Shown here: one piece after another, positions 13,226-16,799 of the stretch | Layout: the number at the start of each line of letters is the position of its first letter | Numbering within the stretch: the first letter of the stretch is position 1 | Source: an uncultured Shinella sp. | GTDB taxonomy: Bacteria; Pseudomonadota; Alphaproteobacteria; Rhizobiales; Rhizobiaceae | Direction of reading: 5' to 3' | Assembly (NCBI GenBank): GCA_946481465.1 | Contig: CAMLOC010000011.1 | Coordinates: 1-16,799 of the forward strand | Length of the DNA stretch: 16,799 bases | The notes under the pieces: generated by a model | Databases searched by the model: none | The model's input: only the letters and a program-made list of their open reading frames with translations | What the model was told of the DNA's origin: nothing | Made by a program: the position numbers and the translations under genes

Positions 13226-13771
13226 ATGAACGGAAAGACACCCGGCTTCAACGTGATCGGACAGCTCGCAGCGCTCAGGCGCTACGCGCTCTCGCTCGTT
13301 CGCAATCCGGACGAGGCCGAGGACCTGGTGCACGATGCTCTGGTCAAGGCCTATGAGCGGCAGTCGACCTTCCGCACCGGCGCCAGCGTGCGCAACTGGC
13401 TGATGTCGATCCTGCACAACGCGCATGTCGACCGTCTGCGCCAGCGCCGCTCGCAGGAACGCCGGCACGATGCCGCGGCGGAACTGGCAGAGGCGTCCGT
13501 CCCGGCGAACCAGGACCATTCGGTGCGCCTGACGCAACTGCGCAACGCCTTCTTCGCCCTGCCGGAAGACCAGCGCGAGGCCCTGCACCTCGTCGCGATC
13601 GAGGAGCTTTCCTATCAGGAGGCGGCCGAGACGCTGGGCATTCCGGTCGGCACGCTGATGTCGCGCGTCGCCCGCGCCCGCCAGCGGCTGCGCGCCTTCG
13701 AACAGAGCGGCAGCGCCGCTCCCGTCACACATCTCAGGCTCGTCGGAGGCACTGGCGATGACCAGCAATGA
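13226..13771 (+). CDS. ECF-family RNA polymerase sigma factor
   Basis: A 181-residue extracytoplasmic-function sigma factor. Region 2 spans about residues 14-80 (YALSLVRNPDEAEDLVHDAL, then the -10 recognition helix FRTGASVRNWLMSILHNAHV), and region 4, the -35 reader, spans about 105-158 (ALPEDQREALHLVAIEELSY, then EAAETLGIPVGTLMSRVARA). A variable acidic linker separates them. It overlaps the anti-sigma gene by 14 bases, the common arrangement for a sigma/anti-sigma pair. ATG 13226 is used, but there is no ribosome site before it; a GTG at 13253 begins nearer to the conserved part and is an alternative. The signal that releases it is unknown; it is not accompanied by a PhyR-type response regulator, so it is probably not the general stress EcfG system. 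Confidence 0.92.
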   Translation: MNGKTPGFNVIGQLAALRRYALSLVRNPDEAEDLVHDALVKAYERQSTFRTGASVRNWLMSILHNAHVDRLRQRRSQERRHDAAAELAEASVPANQDHSVRLTQLRNAFFALPEDQREALHLVAIEELSYQEAAETLGIPVGTLMSRVARARQRLRAFEQSGSAAPVTHLRLVGGTGDDQQ

Positions 13772-14531
13772 CCCCATTCTCGAAACAGACCTCAACGCCT
13801 ATGTCGACGAGCAGCTTGCCGTCGGCCGGCGCATCGAAGTGGAGGCCTATCTTTCGGAACGGCCGGAGGTCGCCGCGCAGGTCATGAAGGACCTGCGCGT
13901 GCGCGACGAACTGCGTCTGGCGCTCGCCGACCACCGCACGGTGACCCGGCAGGAAACGCGCGAGGCCGCACGGCTCCTGGAGCGCGCCCTGTCGCGCCGC
14001 CGCATCTTCTCGGTCTTCCGCCGCGCCGCGGCCATTGCCCTCTTCGTCGGTGCCGGCTGGACGGCCCATGCGGTGCTCGGCCCCTTCGGCGCCACCGAGG
14101 TCGTGGCCTCCACGCCGCCGCCCGCCTTCGTGGAGGAGGCGGTGCGCGCGCACAAGACGACGCTGCTGCGCGACACGATGGCCTCCCAGCCGGAGATCGA
14201 GACCTTCGATCCGGCCGAGATCCGCTCGGCGACGGCGATCGTGCTGCCGGATCTGCCGAAGGGCTGGGGCGTGATCGATACGCAGGTCTTCCCCTCCGCC
14301 TATGGCCCGAGCGTCGAACTGGTGCTGGAACCGCGCAAGGACGAGCGCCTGTCGCTCTTCGCGGTACGCCCGGGCTCGTTCGCCGTGCAGCATGTCCTGC
14401 TCTTCCACGCCGACAATGCCCGGGCCGCCTACTGGCAGATCGGCGACGTCGCCTATGCGCTTGTGTCGGAAAGCCGCAAGGCCGACGACCTGGCTGAAAC
14501 CGCGCGCGACCTCTCGCGCACGCTCTACTGA
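13758..14531 (+). CDS. Membrane-anchored anti-sigma factor
   Basis: A 257-residue protein whose gene overlaps the sigma factor gene and has a good ribosome site (GGAGG, 13745-13749). The N-terminal 75 residues (ETDLNAYVDEQLAVGRRIEV...) form a helical anti-sigma-like domain; the zinc HxxxCxxC motif found in many anti-sigma factors is missing, so this is the zinc-free kind. One membrane helix is at about residues 86-107 (SVFRRAAAIALFVGAGWTAH). The remaining 150 residues would be periplasmic: a proline-rich linker followed by a beta-rich domain (GWGVIDTQVFPSAYGPSVEL and later strands) that could sense an envelope signal. It is inferred to hold the sigma factor at the membrane until stress. Function is assigned from context plus topology rather than a strong motif. 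Confidence 0.85.
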   Translation: MTSNDPILETDLNAYVDEQLAVGRRIEVEAYLSERPEVAAQVMKDLRVRDELRLALADHRTVTRQETREAARLLERALSRRRIFSVFRRAAAIALFVGAGWTAHAVLGPFGATEVVASTPPPAFVEEAVRAHKTTLLRDTMASQPEIETFDPAEIRSATAIVLPDLPKGWGVIDTQVFPSAYGPSVELVLEPRKDERLSLFAVRPGSFAVQHVLLFHADNARAAYWQIGDVAYALVSESRKADDLAETARDLSRTLY

Positions 14532-14560
14532 TCAACCCATCCGAACCCAAGGAGTATTCG

Positions 14561-15277
14561 ATGGACCCCGTACAACAGCGATTTGGCTACGGCGCGCAGG
14601 CGCAGTCGGCCGCCCTCTTCGACGAGGGCCTGCGCCAGCACATGCTGCGCGTCTACAACTACATGGGCGCCGGCCTCGTCATCACCGGCCTTGTCGCCTT
14701 CATCGTCGGCTCGACGCCGGCCCTCTACGTGCCGATCTTCTCCTCGCCGCTGAAATGGGTGGTGATGCTGGCGCCGCTCGCCTTCGTCTTCTTCTTCTCG
14801 TTCAAGATCCAGACGATGTCGGCCAGCACCGCGCAAATGACCTTCTGGGCCTTCTGCGCCGTCATGGGCCTGTCGCTCGCCTCGGTGTTCCTCGTCTTCA
14901 CCGGCACGAGCATCGCCCGCACCTTCTTCATCGCCGCCTCGATGTTCGGCGCGACGAGCCTCTACGGCTATGTGACGAAGCGTGACCTGTCGAAGTTCGG
15001 CTCGTTCCTGATGATGGGCCTCATCGGCGTCATCATCGCCTCGATCGTCAACATCTTCCTCGGTTCGAGCGCGCTGCAGTTCGCGATTTCCGTGATCGGC
15101 ATCGTCGTCTTCGTCGGCCTCACCGCCTGGGACACGCAGAACATCAAGGAACAGTACGCCGAGAACATCGACCAGGAATCGCAGCAGAAGATGGCCGTGT
15201 TCGGCGCACTTTCGCTCTACCTGAACTTCGTCAACATCTTCCAGCTCCTGCTGAACTTCACCGGCGAACACGAGTAG
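14561..15277 (+). CDS. Bax inhibitor-1/YccA family membrane protein
   Basis: A 238-residue inner-membrane protein with about seven hydrophobic helices, matching the bacterial BI-1/YccA family in length and pattern. The N-terminal part (FDEGLRQHMLRVYNYMGAGL) is the usual entry to the first helix, and the last third carries DTQNIKEQYAENIDQESQQK followed by KMAVFGALSLYLNFVNIFQL, a strongly conserved family ending. Members are ion- or calcium-leak proteins or modulators of membrane proteases. AAGGAG (14549-14554) precedes ATG 14561. The gene lies 29 bases after the anti-sigma factor and shares its terminator, so it is probably in the sigma-factor regulon. Confidence 0.93.
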   Translation: MDPVQQRFGYGAQAQSAALFDEGLRQHMLRVYNYMGAGLVITGLVAFIVGSTPALYVPIFSSPLKWVVMLAPLAFVFFFSFKIQTMSASTAQMTFWAFCAVMGLSLASVFLVFTGTSIARTFFIAASMFGATSLYGYVTKRDLSKFGSFLMMGLIGVIIASIVNIFLGSSALQFAISVIGIVVFVGLTAWDTQNIKEQYAENIDQESQQKMAVFGALSLYLNFVNIFQLLLNFTGEHE

Positions 15278-15302
15278 CTTTCGCAAGGGATTTCAAAGGG
15301 TA

Positions 15303-15332
15303 CGGCGGGGCAGAGCCCCGCCGTTTTTGTTT
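15303..15332 (+). terminator. Rho-independent terminator after the BI-1 gene
   Basis: A perfect 9-bp GC stem (CGGCGGGGC 15303-15311, GCCCCGCCG 15315-15323) with an AGA loop followed at once by TTTTTGTTT. This is a textbook intrinsic terminator for the sigma/anti-sigma/BI-1 unit. Confidence 0.93.
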
Positions 15333-15346
15333 GCCTCCACCCACTG

Positions 15347-15426
15347 CCGTCATCCTCGGGCTTGACCCGAGGATCCACGTTTCACCCGCAGCCTGTGGAT
15401 GCTCGGGTCAAGCCCGAGCATGACGG
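15347..15426. repeat. Composite palindromic interspersed repeat
   Basis: An 80-base element with outer arms 15347-15378 and 15395-15426. Each arm is itself a palindrome (CTCGGGCTTGACCCGAG in the left, CTCGGGTCAAGCCCGAG in the right), and the element is bounded by CCGTCAT and ATGACGG. Short elements of this type (CGTCATCCTCGGGC...) are scattered between genes in many alphaproteobacteria. The left and right arms are near-perfect inverted copies, with a few substitutions. Confidence 0.7.
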
Positions 15427-15507
15427 AGGAGAGGGTGCCGCCAGAAAACAAGCAGCGTTCTTCCAGAAGGCCTCCCCTGACGAGGGGCGAAAGTGGCGTA
15501 CAAATCA

Positions 15508-15523
15508 GTAAGCAATTACTTAC
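15508..15523. promoter_or_regulatory. AT-rich palindrome upstream of the thiC promoter
   Basis: GTAAG (15508-15512) and CTTAC (15519-15523) surround an AATT centre with one mismatched pair, a 16-base imperfect palindrome inside a conspicuously AT-rich patch. It ends 13 bases before the -35 box, the right place for a regulator site. The regulator is unknown. Confidence 0.35.
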
Positions 15524-15536
15524 GTATTTTACCCGG

Positions 15537-15565
15537 TTGACAAATCACGACACAGCGTCTTTGCT
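15537..15565 (+). promoter_or_regulatory. Promoter of the thiC operon
   Basis: A consensus -35 box TTGACA lies at 15537-15542, and 17 bases later is TTTGCT (15560-15565), a poor -10 match that is tolerable in alphaproteobacteria. It is placed just before the riboswitch, so transcription would start close to the aptamer. Confidence 0.5.
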
Positions 15566-15574
15566 TGGGGCATT

Positions 15575-15672
15575 CACCAGGGGGGTCCCGACAAGGGGCT
15601 GAGATACTGCTGGCTTTCGCAGCGCAGTGACCCGTTGAACCTGATCCAGTTCATACTGGCGTAGGGACGGTG
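15575..15672 (+). ncRNA. TPP riboswitch (THI element)
   Basis: The conserved aptamer blocks are all present: a GGGG-rich 5' part, CTGAGA at 15599-15604, an extra stem around 15607-15630, TGAACCTGAT at 15636-15645 and GCGTAGGGA at 15659-15667. CACC (15575-15578) pairs with GGTG (15669-15672) to close the P1 stem. It senses thiamin pyrophosphate and lowers expression of thiC downstream when the vitamin is plentiful. Confidence 0.97.
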
Positions 15673-15691
15673 CAAGCGCTGTAGAACCCGT

Positions 15692-16799
<1,108 letters not shown>

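Noticed and set aside
15399..15602. Short open frame of 67 codons between the repeat and the riboswitch
   Set aside because: It overlaps the palindromic repeat, the thiC promoter and the riboswitch aptamer, and has no ribosome site.

Overview
The window is GC-rich, tightly packed and entirely plus-strand. Gene families, an interspersed repeat of the rhizobial type, a TPP-riboswitch-controlled thiC and codon usage point to an alphaproteobacterium of the order Rhizobiales, probably Rhizobiaceae. No rRNA, tRNA, CRISPR array, insertion sequence or phage gene is visible.

Layout. (1) 1-1793: the end of a polar amino-acid ABC transporter operon (binding protein C-terminus, permease, ATPase), with a strong hairpin between binding protein and permease. 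(2) 1929-6694: the most interesting part, a probable ribosomally made, modified peptide (RiPP) locus. It holds a Cro/C1-type repressor, a 603-residue regulator with a SARP-like N-terminus, a TolB-like middle and TPR-like repeats, two short paralogous cysteine-free peptides that look like precursors, a YcaO enzyme and a TfuA partner. YcaO plus TfuA is the pair linked to peptide backbone thioamidation in methanogens and in some bacterial RiPPs. (3) 6815-7039: a small unrecognised protein behind three GTCACGC repeats, then a gene-poor stretch with a rhizobial repeat and several hairpins. (4) 7363-13171: a complete branched-chain-amino-acid-type (HAAT) ABC transporter (binding protein, two permeases, two ATPases), closely followed by a kynurenine-formamidase-like alpha/beta hydrolase and a YqaA-type membrane protein. 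A second strong hairpin separates the binding protein from its permeases. (5) 13226-15277: an ECF sigma factor with a likely self-recognised promoter, its overlapping membrane anti-sigma factor, and a Bax-inhibitor-1 family membrane protein, closed by a clear intrinsic terminator. (6) 15347-16799: a composite palindromic repeat, an AT-rich palindrome, a promoter, a TPP riboswitch, and thiC running off the right edge.

How it works together. The two transport operons appear tuned for excess binding protein over membrane parts by inter-cistronic hairpins. The RiPP locus has its regulators upstream and in the same orientation as the precursors and enzymes, but no exporter or leader peptidase is present in the window, so maturation and export (if any) must use genes elsewhere. 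Product structure and activity of that locus cannot be read from sequence alone.
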